Source of the DNA: Picosynechococcus sp. PCC 7003
GTDB taxonomy: Bacteria; Cyanobacteriota; Cyanobacteriia; Cyanobacteriales; MRBY01
Direction of reading: 5' to 3'
Assembly: GCF_001693255.1 (NCBI RefSeq)
Contig: NZ_CP016474.1
Coordinates: forward strand, 1,816,661-1,880,660
Length of the DNA: 64,000 nucleotides
In this document: piece by piece, positions 56,695-64,000 of the stretch
Layout: each line of letters begins with the position of its first letter
How positions within the stretch are numbered: the stretch's first letter is position 1
Position numbers and translations under genes: made by a program
The notes under the pieces: generated by a model
Told to the model about the DNA's origin: nothing
The model's database searches: none
Seen by the model: only the letters and a program-made list of their open reading frames with translations

Positions 56695-57555
56695 GTGGTG
56701 CAGGAATTTCGTTTGGGATGTGCGGTCTGGGCCTACCGCGGTTGGTTAGGGGATTTTTACCCCAGAGGCAGTGCCGCGAAGGATTTTTTGAGGCTCTATG
56801 GCGATCGCCTCCATGCCGTGGAAGGAAATACAACATTTTATGCGGTGCCCTCTGCCGAAACAGTGACACGCTGGCGGGAACAAACGCCCCCCGAATTCCG
56901 CTTTTGTTTGAAATTTCCCCAGACCGTGACCCACCAAGGCCCATTAATGGCTCAATTAGACCAAGCAAAGGCGTTTATCGACCGGGTTGAGCCCTTAGGC
57001 GATCGCCTAGGCTGTATCTTTGCCCAGCTTCCCCCTTACTATTCCCCGAATTACTATGGCGATCTACAAGCATTTCTACTCGCTTTAGCAGATTGTCCCA
57101 TCACCCTAGGTGTGGAAGTACGCCACCTCGACTGGTTTCAAGCGCCCCACCGCGATCGCCTCGACGCCCTCCTCGCCCATCATGGCGTGAGTAAAGTGCT
57201 ATTAGATACCCGCCCAATTTACAACTGCTCCGATAATCCCCAGGCCCATTCCCAACGTCCCAAACCAGAAGTGCCCTTGATCCCAACAGTAACGAACCAG
57301 AAGGCCATTGTCCGCTTCATCAGCCACCCCAAACGTTCCTTAAATCAGCCCTACTTTGAGCAGTGGTGTCAGCAGATTCAACAATGGTATGCCGCCGGCT
57401 ACTCTACTTATTTCTTCATGCACTGTCCCATCGAAGATCACTCCCCCGGCCATGCCCTCTACTTTCAAGAAAAACTGCAACAGTCCCAAATTCCCGTGCC
57501 ACCTCTCCCCTGGCAGAAACTCATCCCCGAACCCGAACAACTCAGTCTCTTCTAA
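56695..57555 (+). CDS. DUF72 family protein
   Basis: A 286-residue protein of the YecE/DUF72 TIM-barrel-like family with unknown biochemical role. The N-terminal FRLGCAVWAYRGWLGDFYP, then YGDRLHAVEGNTTFYAVPSA, FCLKFPQTVTH and the C-terminal YFFMHCPIEDHSPGHALYFQ are family features. A GTG start at 56695 (or 56698) is used, preceded by GGGGG. Conserved acidic and histidine residues suggest enzymatic activity. Confidence 0.87.
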   Translation: MVQEFRLGCAVWAYRGWLGDFYPRGSAAKDFLRLYGDRLHAVEGNTTFYAVPSAETVTRWREQTPPEFRFCLKFPQTVTHQGPLMAQLDQAKAFIDRVEPLGDRLGCIFAQLPPYYSPNYYGDLQAFLLALADCPITLGVEVRHLDWFQAPHRDRLDALLAHHGVSKVLLDTRPIYNCSDNPQAHSQRPKPEVPLIPTVTNQKAIVRFISHPKRSLNQPYFEQWCQQIQQWYAAGYSTYFFMHCPIEDHSPGHALYFQEKLQQSQIPVPPLPWQKLIPEPEQLSLF

Positions 57556-58018
57556 AAACATCGCCTTCCAACATTCAACATCTTATTCCGGCATTCTCCT
57601 ACCCATACAACCTCGCTCACCGCAAAATTAAAGGCCCGTTTTTCAGTAAAGCGACCAGCAACTGAGAAAAATCTTGGTTCGAGTTCCTCAGGACGGCACC
57701 AAACCCAAGACCCCCCTTAGCCCCTGTAGATGTTAAAAACTGTTACGAAACAACAAGGAGAGGTGACACAGTAACGCAAAATATTTGCGGATGGCTGTAG
57801 GAAAACCTAGGACAGTGTCGGCTTATTTCTCTGATGAAATATTTAGATAGTAATCCGGACGCTTAGGCGCCTCATACACCCACAATGTTGGTTTTAATTT
57901 GAGCAATATAAAGCAAATTAAAGAAAGCCACCATTTATTTGATAAAAAACCAGTTTAAATCTAAAATCTGGTAATTATTTACTTTATTTAGTCTCATATC
58001 TAGAGGAGGAATCCATAG
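57556..58018 (+). promoter_or_regulatory. apcABC upstream region
   Basis: 463 bp without a gene. It contains the apc promoter or promoters and a long leader ending in the strong ribosome binding site GAGGAGG (about 58002-58008). A GTTAC...GTAAC inverted pair lies near 57740-57775. A region of AT-rich sequence (57890-58000) precedes apcA. Nothing else is supported. Confidence 0.5.
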
Positions 58019-58504
58019 ATGAGTATTGTCACGAAATCCATCGTGAATGCCGACGCTGAAGCTCGTTACCTCAGCCCCGGTGAACTCGATCGCATCAAAG
58101 CTTTTGTTACTTCTGGTGAAAGCCGTCTTCGGATCGCTGAAACCCTGACTGGCTCCCGTGAGCGCATCATCAAATCTGCTGGTGATGCCCTCTTCCAGAA
58201 GCGCCCTGACGTTGTTTCTCCCGGCGGTAACGCTTACGGCGAAGAAATGACTGCAACTTGCCTCCGTGACATGGACTACTATCTCCGTCTGATCACCTAC
58301 GGTGTCGTTGCTGGTGATGTAACTCCAATCGAAGAAATCGGTCTTGTTGGCGTTCGCGAAATGTACAAGTCCTTGGGCACTCCCGTTGACGCGGTTGCTC
58401 AGGCAGTTCGTGAAATGAAAGCTGTTGCGACTGGCATGATGTCTGGCGACGATGCAGCTGAAGCTGGTGCTTACTTTGACTATGTCATCGGAGCAATGGA
58501 GTAA
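58019..58504 (+). CDS. apcA: Allophycocyanin alpha subunit
   Basis: Core phycobilisome protein, 161 residues. Cys81 in [11 protein letters not shown] binds the phycocyanobilin chromophore. The N-terminal [20 protein letters not shown] and GGNAYGEEM segments are standard. It pairs with ApcB to form the core trimers and transfers energy to photosystems. Its stop codon overlaps a 7-bp hairpin. First gene of apcABC. Confidence 0.98.
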
Positions 58505-58522
58505 TCATACAAATTTGATTAC
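58501..58522 (+). other. Hairpin at apcA stop codon
   Basis: GTAATCA/TGATTAC, a 7-bp perfect stem with an 8-nt loop that includes the apcA TAA. It may stabilise or attenuate between apcA and apcB; there is no T-run that would make it a terminator. Confidence 0.55.
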
Positions 58523-58588
58523 TTTCTCCATAGTGGTTTTTGCCCTCTGGAACTTCGTTAAGACCTACTAAGATAAGGAATTATAACA

Positions 58589-59074
58589 ATGCAAGACGCA
58601 ATTACTTCTGTAATCAACTCTGCTGACGTCCAAGGTAAGTACCTTGATGGCAGTGCAATGGATAAGCTCAAAGCTTATTTCACAACTGGTGCCCTCCGTG
58701 TTCGTGCGGCTAGCACCATCAGTGCTAACGCTGCAGCAATCGTAAAGGAAGCTGTTGCTAAGTCTCTCCTTTACTCTGATGTAACTCGTCCTGGTGGCAA
58801 CATGTACACCACTCGTCGTTACGCTGCTTGTATTCGTGACCTCGACTACTACCTCCGCTATGCAACCTATGCAATGCTTGCTGGCGATCCTTCTATCCTC
58901 GATGAGCGTGTGCTCAACGGTTTGAAAGAAACCTACAACTCCCTCGGTGTACCCGTTGGTTCTACTGTTCAAGCGATCCAAGCAATGAAAGAAGTCACTG
59001 CTGGTCTTGTCGGTGCTGACGCTGGCCGTGAAATGGGTGTTTACTTCGACTACATCTGCTCTGGCTTAAGCTAA
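58589..59074 (+). CDS. apcB: Allophycocyanin beta subunit
   Basis: Partner of ApcA in the phycobilisome core, 161 residues. Cys81 in [12 protein letters not shown] binds phycocyanobilin, and Asn71 in [10 protein letters not shown] is the position that is methylated in this family. The spacing from apcA is 84 bp, with an A/T-rich leader and AAGGAATT before the ATG. Confidence 0.98.
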   Translation: MQDAITSVINSADVQGKYLDGSAMDKLKAYFTTGALRVRAASTISANAAAIVKEAVAKSLLYSDVTRPGGNMYTTRRYAACIRDLDYYLRYATYAMLAGDPSILDERVLNGLKETYNSLGVPVGSTVQAIQAMKEVTAGLVGADAGREMGVYFDYICSGLS

Positions 59075-59300
59075 TGCTTCGCATCTGTCGGATGCAAGTG
59101 GTGTAGTAACCCAATTGAGTTCGGGGGTATGCGCTCACTGTCTAGCTCTTTGTAAGCTTTTACTAGGTTTGTCTGGGTATAAGTTTTGGGGATCTAGAAT
59201 CTGGGTTGCGACTTCCGAACTTTGCTATATCAGCCTTGATAATAAAACTCTTTCAGATAAACGACTGGGTTCAAAAACGTTTAAGGAGATCATTTAAGCT

Positions 59301-59504
59301 ATGCGGATGTTTAAAATTACGGCCTGTGTACCAAGCCAAAGCCGAATTCGGACACAGCGTGAACTACAAAATACATACTTCACCAAGCTAGTTCCCTACG
59401 ACAATTGGTTCCGTGAGCAACAACGCATCATGAAGATGGGCGGCAAGATTGTTAAGGTGCAACTGGCAACTGGTAAGCCCGGCACCAATACTGGTTTGAC
59501 CTAA
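59301..59504 (+). CDS. apcC: Allophycocyanin core linker (Lc 7.8)
   Basis: A 67-residue small core linker of the CpcD-type fold that caps the allophycocyanin trimers. The N-terminal MRMFKITACVPSQSRIRTQR and the central KLVPYDNWFREQQRI match. It follows apcB by a 226-bp spacer, longer than between apcA and apcB, with a GGAG ribosome binding site. Third gene of apcABC. Confidence 0.97.
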   Translation: MRMFKITACVPSQSRIRTQRELQNTYFTKLVPYDNWFREQQRIMKMGGKIVKVQLATGKPGTNTGLT

Positions 59505-59548
59505 ATACGAATCATCAAGCGTCCATCTGTTTTTGGGTTTGACTTGGG

Positions 59549-59578
59549 GAGGTCGATTAACGGCCTCTTATTTTTTTT
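59549..59578 (+). terminator. Terminator of apcABC
   Basis: GAGGTCG/CGGCCTC hairpin (one T-G wobble) with loop ATTAA, followed by TTATTTTTTTT. It lies 45 bp after the apcC stop. Confidence 0.88.
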
Positions 59579-59699
59579 GCAAAATTGGGGGGATTGGTAG
59601 AAATTTGGTTCACGAATGGGTAACAGCGTCTAAATTTCACGCCAAAATTGACTACCCTAGATCTTGTATTTTCAGTGTCTCTTTGTGGTGGTACTCGCG

Positions 59700-61934
59700 A
59701 TGACCCAACCAAATCCTCAACCTCCGAAAACACAATTGGGACAGATGGTCACCCAAGCTTTCAATACGATGGTTCATTTTGGGCAGCATACCCTCAAGCC
59801 CGGTGCCCGTGTACCTGAGCTACACATTGAAGGCCAGACACAACCTTTTCCGTTAATTGGCGATCGCCACACCGGGGGGCGAAGTTCGAGCCAAGATATC
59901 ACCATCCGCAACGAAACGGTGAGTGCCCAACATTTTTCACTCAGCAAAGATCCAGAGAATCCGCGCCATTACCTCATCCACGATGAACGATCTTCCAACG
60001 GCATTTACGTCAATCGGCGTAAAGTTAAGCATTTTCCCCTCCGCAATGGTGATGTTATCCACCTTGCGCCCCCAGAATTAGCCCAGGCCGCCTGTTTGAC
60101 CTACCGCTACGAAATCCCTATGTGGGTCAAGATTATTCGTTATGGTCTGTTCAGCGGCGGTGGTTTTGTCGGTTTTCTGACCCTATTCTTGCTGTGGCAA
60201 TGGATAAAATATCCTCTAAATCCCCTCCCTTCTGGCGTTACAGGCCCTGTGGTGATTTTTTCCCGGGACGGAGAGACGGCTATTAACCCCGTCACCACCG
60301 ATAGCCACCGGGAACTGCCGCGGCTCAAAGATTTTTCGCCTTACCTCAAAAACGGTGTGATGGCTTCTGAGGATGCCCGTTTCTATTGGCACCCAGGCAT
60401 TGATCCGATTGGGATTGCTCGGGCAATCAGGGTGGCCCTTTCACGGGGAAGCGCGACCCAGGGGGCGAGTACGATCACGCAGCAGGTAGCCCGGAGTCTG
60501 TTTCCAGAGGTGGGGCGGGAAAAAAGTGCCAGCCGCAAGTTACGGGAAATGATTGTGGCCCTGAAGATGGAGACTTTCTTCAGTAAAGATGAAATTTTGC
60601 TGCTGTATTTAAATAAGGTTTACCTGGGGGTGGGCCAGTCGGGGTTTGAAGATGCCGCCCAGTTTTATTTTGATAAGTCGGCCCGGGATCTAGATTTGCT
60701 GGAGTCTGCCACTTTGATTGCCATGTTGCCCGCCCCAAATGCGTTTAATCCTATCGTTGACCCGGATAAATCCCGCGAACAACGCAATCTTGTGATTGAC
60801 CGGATGTACAAATTGGGGATGATCACCGACCAAGAACAACGTCAGGCAAAATTAACCCCCATTGAAGAGCGTTTGAGTGAAGAGGCCCGCCGTTCGCTGT
60901 CTAACAATGCAGCACCCTATTTTTATGGCTATGTGCAGCAGGAGTTGACGGAATTACTGGGGGAAGATGCCATGAAAATGGGGAATCTTTACATCGAAAC
61001 GGGGTTAGATATTACGATGCAACAGAAAGCTGCCTCGGCTCTCCAGGCATCCATAGAGCAGGATGGCTCCCAGGTCGGCTTTTCCCAAGGGGCGATCGCC
61101 ACCCTCGATAGCGACACAGGCGAAATTCTCGCCATGGTTGGCGGTAAAGATTACGCCGAAAGCCAATTTAACCGCGCCGTTCAAGCTAAACGACAACCTG
61201 GTTCTACGTTTAAGGTGTTTGGCTATGGTGCCGCCCTTGAACAAGGCATTTCTCCCTACACGGCCTTTTCCTGTGCGCCCCTCAACTGGCAAGGACAACA
61301 ATATCGTGGTTGCGAGCGCACCAGCACCGCCAGTACCGATATGTTTCGTGGCATGGCCCAATCCGAAAATGCGATCGCCTTGCGTATTGCCCAGACAGTG
61401 GGGTTAGATCGCGTCATTAACTTTGCCCAAAAATTAGGCGTAGACTCAGAACTGAGGCCTTCTCCTGGTTTGATTTTGGGAGAAAGCGAGGTCTCTGTCC
61501 TAGAAATGGCAGGGGCCTATGCCACCTTTGCCAACGATGGCACCTGGAACAAACCCCACGCCATCCGCCGTATTTTCGACAGCAGCGACTGTACTGGCGA
61601 AACCATTGATAGCTGTCATTTACTCTACGATTTCAGTAACCGCGCCGATCTCCACCGAGAACAGGTTATTTCTCGCGATACCGCCCGCACCATGACCGAG
61701 ATGCTCCAAGGGGTGATTCAAGGGGGCACAGGCACTGCCGCCCGCCTAGGCCTTGATGAAGCCGGCAAAACAGGGACAACGAACAGCAACGTCGATCTGT
61801 GGTTTGTGGGCTATGTCCCATCCCAAGATTTAGTAACGGCCATCTGGTTGGGAAACGACGACAATAGTCCCACTCGGGGTGGCAGTTCCTACGCAGCTAA
61901 ACTGTGGGGCGCTTATATGCGTGAAGCCTTGTGA
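59700..61934 (+). CDS. Class A penicillin-binding protein with N-terminal FHA domain
   Basis: A 744-residue bifunctional peptidoglycan synthase. An FHA-type forkhead phosphopeptide-binding domain (about 45-135; GGRSSSQDITI, DERSSNGIYVN) precedes the single membrane helix (about 142-165). The transglycosylase domain has Glu224 in ASEDARFY and STITQQVARSL. The transpeptidase domain has Ser502 in GSTFK, SENA, and KTGT at 690-693. The FHA domain is unusual for a PBP and suggests control by Ser/Thr kinase phosphorylation. ATG 59700 is chosen; the upstream hydrophobic extension is untypical. No stalk domains beyond these. Confidence 0.92.
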   Translation: MTQPNPQPPKTQLGQMVTQAFNTMVHFGQHTLKPGARVPELHIEGQTQPFPLIGDRHTGGRSSSQDITIRNETVSAQHFSLSKDPENPRHYLIHDERSSNGIYVNRRKVKHFPLRNGDVIHLAPPELAQAACLTYRYEIPMWVKIIRYGLFSGGGFVGFLTLFLLWQWIKYPLNPLPSGVTGPVVIFSRDGETAINPVTTDSHRELPRLKDFSPYLKNGVMASEDARFYWHPGIDPIGIARAIRVALSRGSATQGASTITQQVARSLFPEVGREKSASRKLREMIVALKMETFFSKDEILLLYLNKVYLGVGQSGFEDAAQFYFDKSARDLDLLESATLIAMLPAPNAFNPIVDPDKSREQRNLVIDRMYKLGMITDQEQRQAKLTPIEERLSEEARRSLSNNAAPYFYGYVQQELTELLGEDAMKMGNLYIETGLDITMQQKAASALQASIEQDGSQVGFSQGAIATLDSDTGEILAMVGGKDYAESQFNRAVQAKRQPGSTFKVFGYGAALEQGISPYTAFSCAPLNWQGQQYRGCERTSTASTDMFRGMAQSENAIALRIAQTVGLDRVINFAQKLGVDSELRPSPGLILGESEVSVLEMAGAYATFANDGTWNKPHAIRRIFDSSDCTGETIDSCHLLYDFSNRADLHREQVISRDTARTMTEMLQGVIQGGTGTAARLGLDEAGKTGTTNSNVDLWFVGYVPSQDLVTAIWLGNDDNSPTRGGSSYAAKLWGAYMREAL

Positions 61935-62165
61935 ACTACCCCGCCGCAAGCAGCGGGGCTTCCTACCCAAAGAACAGCTTTCTATTCCGAGGAATAGCGA
62001 GTCTTATATTCTGGCGATAGGCGGACTCCCCGGTTCCCGAGGACAAAAATCACGGTCACAAAAAAATACTTTGTATGTGTCTAGCTTGGTTTTCGCTATC
62101 CGTTGCCGTGTCAACGATATGATTATAGAGCATTACGCCCCAAGGGGCGGGGATTTCAACCCTTT
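61931..62165. mobile_element. IS200/IS605-like remnant or MITE
   Basis: The 360-bp gap between the PBP and dnaJ (61935-62294) holds no credible gene. It starts with GTGAACTACC and a CCCCGC/GCGGGG hairpin, and its far end carries CGCCCC/GGGGCG followed by a GGGATTTCAACCC-like stretch. Both are typical of IS200/605 element ends. Between them no transposase frame remains. The left end overlaps the PBP stop codon, so the insertion could have set its present C-terminus. Borders are approximate. Confidence 0.45.
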
Positions 62166-62294
62166 GCCGTTAAAAGCGTTGTTCATACGGAGATCCAACA
62201 ATGCCCCATAGGGAAAACCAAACCATTCTTGGCAGAGCAATTTGCTATTCTATGGTGTAGTAAATCATGACCCCCGCAAGGAGGCTTAATTTCG

Positions 62295-63272
62295 ATGGCA
62301 GCAACGGATTTTAAAGATTACTATTCCATCCTTGGGGTCAGTAAAAGTGCCTCTGCCGATGAAATTAAGAAAAAGTTTCGCAAGCTCGCTCTCCAATACC
62401 ATCCCGATCGCAATCCAGGGGATAAGGCTGCCGAAGCAAAGTTTAAAGAAATTAGTGAAGCTTACGAAGTTCTTTCTGATCCAGAAAAACGGCAAAAATA
62501 TGACCAGTTTGGCCAATACTGGCAACAGGCTTCTCGCGGGGGCAGCAGTCCCTATAGTGCTGGCGTTAATGTCGATTTTGAGAATTTTAGTAACTTCGAC
62601 TTTGGTAATTTTGGCAGCTTTGACGAGTTTATTAATGATTTACTCGGACGAGCCGCAGCGGGCGCTGGGCCACGGGGCACCGGCAATCCTTACAGTGATT
62701 TTGGCTTTAATACAACAGCGAGTGGCACCACCCAGGGCGCAGATCGAGAAGCAAATATTCAATTGACATTCTCCGAAGCCTTTCGAGGCGTTGAAAAACG
62801 ATTGAGTCTAGGCACAGAAACCATTACGGTTAAAATTCCGGCGGGAGTCACCAACGGCAATAAAATCCGCGTCAAAGGCAAAGGTTCTCCCAGTGTCATG
62901 GGAGGACAAAGGGGGGATTTGTATTTAATTGTCCAACTCCAGTCCCATCACTTTTTCCATTTTGAAGGGGATAACCTAACCTGTACTTTACCAATTACCC
63001 CCGACGAGGCTGTACTGGGGGCCTCTGTCGCCGTCCCAACACCAGATGGCAAGGTGACGATGAAAATCCCCCCAGGGATTAAATCAGGGCAATCACTACG
63101 ACTCCGAGGCAAGGGCTGGCCCAAACCGAAGGGCAACCGCACGGATCAGCTCGTCAAAATTGAGATTGTTGTCCCGACTACGCCCACCGAAGCAGAGAAA
63201 GAGTGCTATGAGAAGCTCCGGGCCCTTAATTCTTTTAAGCCCCGCGATCGCCTCCAGAATGTCAGCCTCTAG
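62295..63272 (+). CDS. dnaJ: DnaJ-type co-chaperone (class B / CbpA-like)
   Basis: A 325-residue J-protein. The J domain ([23 protein letters not shown] motif in [14 protein letters not shown]) is followed by a Gly/Phe-rich region (about 85-150) and two beta-barrel substrate domains ([37 protein letters not shown]). There are no zinc-finger CXXCXGXG repeats, so it is not a class A DnaJ. It partners DnaK in folding. Its stop overlaps the stop of sigF on the other strand by sharing CTAG. Confidence 0.93.
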   Translation: MAATDFKDYYSILGVSKSASADEIKKKFRKLALQYHPDRNPGDKAAEAKFKEISEAYEVLSDPEKRQKYDQFGQYWQQASRGGSSPYSAGVNVDFENFSNFDFGNFGSFDEFINDLLGRAAAGAGPRGTGNPYSDFGFNTTASGTTQGADREANIQLTFSEAFRGVEKRLSLGTETITVKIPAGVTNGNKIRVKGKGSPSVMGGQRGDLYLIVQLQSHHFFHFEGDNLTCTLPITPDEAVLGASVAVPTPDGKVTMKIPPGIKSGQSLRLRGKGWPKPKGNRTDQLVKIEIVVPTTPTEAEKECYEKLRALNSFKPRDRLQNVSL

Positions 63273-64000
63273 TCACTACCAATGATTTTCTTGAGGGAAT
63301 TAATGCCTTTTTTAATCCGTCGTGAAACGGTAATGACACTCACTCCCAGTAAGTCAGCGGCCTCTTTTTGGGTGAGATCATGGAGAAAAACAAATTCCAA
63401 TACCTTGCGAGTATGTTCTTCGAGTTGAGCAAGGCCCTGTTGAATGCGAATTTGATCTTCAATGGCCAGTTGAAAGCTTTTGTAACCCGGATCCGGAACA
63501 AGATCCCCTAGAGAAGTGTTTTCCCCTTGATCAGCTTTTACAGAAACGTCAAGACTAACGGGATCACGATTTTGGTAAGCAAGATTAATTGACTGCCACT
63601 CGCTCACGGAAATATCGAGATGTTCGGCAATTTCTGCGATGGAAGGTTGTCGATTATGTTCTTGGCGAAAGGCTTGGATAAATCGATTAGATTGTTGCCG
63701 TAATTGGAGCATCCGACGGGGAATACGAACAGTGGAACTTTTATCGCGCAGGTAATGTTGAATTTCACCTCGAATATAGGGGTTTGCAAAGGAACTAAAG
63801 GCATTACCGCGCTCTAGGGTAAATCGCTCAATGGCTCGGAGCAAACCTAAACTGCCCACTTGCATGAGATCATCAAAGTTCTCGCTACATTGTCTCGACC
63901 AATGATGGGCTTCTTTACGAACTAAACCAATATTTAAACTCACAATTTGATTGCGAATTTTGACATCTTGGGACTGCCGATATTCCTGTAACAGTTCCAG
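63269..64000 (-). CDS. sigF: SigF-type RNA polymerase sigma factor (5' end outside window)
   Basis: A group 3 sigma factor in which about 240 residues are visible. Region 2 ([40 protein letters not shown]), region 3 ([20 protein letters not shown]) and region 4 ([40 protein letters not shown]) are clear. The open frame continues to position 64000 with no start, so the gene is partial. SigF in cyanobacteria controls type IV pili and motility and stress genes; identification as SigF rather than another group 3 factor is by resemblance. Confidence 0.82.
   Translation of the reverse strand: MELLQEYRQSQDVKIRNQIVSLNIGLVRKEAHHWSRQCSENFDDLMQVGSLGLLRAIERFTLERGNAFSSFANPYIRGEIQHYLRDKSSTVRIPRRMLQLRQQSNRFIQAFRQEHNRQPSIAEIAEHLDISVSEWQSINLAYQNRDPVSLDVSVKADQGENTSLGDLVPDPGYKSFQLAIEDQIRIQQGLAQLEEHTRKVLEFVFLHDLTQKEAADLLGVSVITVSRRIKKGINSLKKIIGSD

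Noticed and set aside
62212-62294. Small gene between the IS-like remnant and dnaJ
   Set aside because: No start with ribosome binding site and no coding signal; the segment contains only the dnaJ promoter and its GGAGG site.

Overview
The window is about 64 kb of cyanobacterial chromosome. Support: psaA/psaB, apcABC, crtP/crtB, ndhD, menA, nblA, psb34 and cyanobacterial sigma factors are present, and the palindrome GCGATCGC (HIP1) recurs throughout. Gene content and moderate GC suggest a unicellular strain of the Synechococcus PCC 7002 (Picosynechococcus) type; that placement is inference. Layout: 0-3.6 kb holds hisB, menA, yajQ, a MAPEG membrane protein and a DprA-like protein. A tRNA-Val(GAC) follows at 3.7 kb. 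From 4.2 to 13.5 kb lies the most interesting region: a fatty acyl-AMP ligase/ACP/alpha-oxoamine synthase fusion, a reductase with the 3-ketodihydrosphingosine reductase signature, a second fatty acyl-AMP ligase, an AT-rich GT4 glycosyltransferase, a lipid/polysaccharide flippase and a fatty acid hydroxylase. Together these read as a candidate sphingoid-base / glycosphingolipid-like pathway, which is not a recognised cyanobacterial trait. 13.6-24.8 kb carries ndhD, a SigG-type ECF sigma factor with its anti-sigma partner, a ComFB-type protein, nadA, a FetB-like permease, a sugar aminotransferase, HU, an AI-2E family protein and an SLC12-type transporter. 25-29.6 kb is psaA-psaB (minus strand). 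Divergent from it is rpsB-tsf, whose leader can fold as a pseudoknot abutting the ribosome binding site. 31.7-42.3 kb mixes queG, two-component genes, cbbY, lipoproteins, a UbiH-type hydroxylase, NADAR and YdcF proteins. 42.3-47.1 kb is insertion-rich: a tnpB-only IS200/IS605-type element, then a complete 1232-bp ISAs1-type element with a 10-bp target duplication that landed at the stop codon of a ChaN-like gene. Its transposase is split into two frames at an A AAA AAC slippery heptamer. 47.1-57.6 kb holds sui1, small membrane proteins including psb34, an ABC-2 permease, a GyrA/ParC-type subunit, a response regulator, crtP-crtB, a stress protein, nblA and a DUF72 protein. 58-59.6 kb is apcABC with its terminator, followed by an FHA-containing class A penicillin-binding protein, an IS200/605-like remnant, dnaJ and sigF, which runs off the window end. 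Several convergent gene pairs overlap exactly at their stop codons (menA/yajQ, dnaJ/sigF and, before the IS insertion, chaN/sui1).
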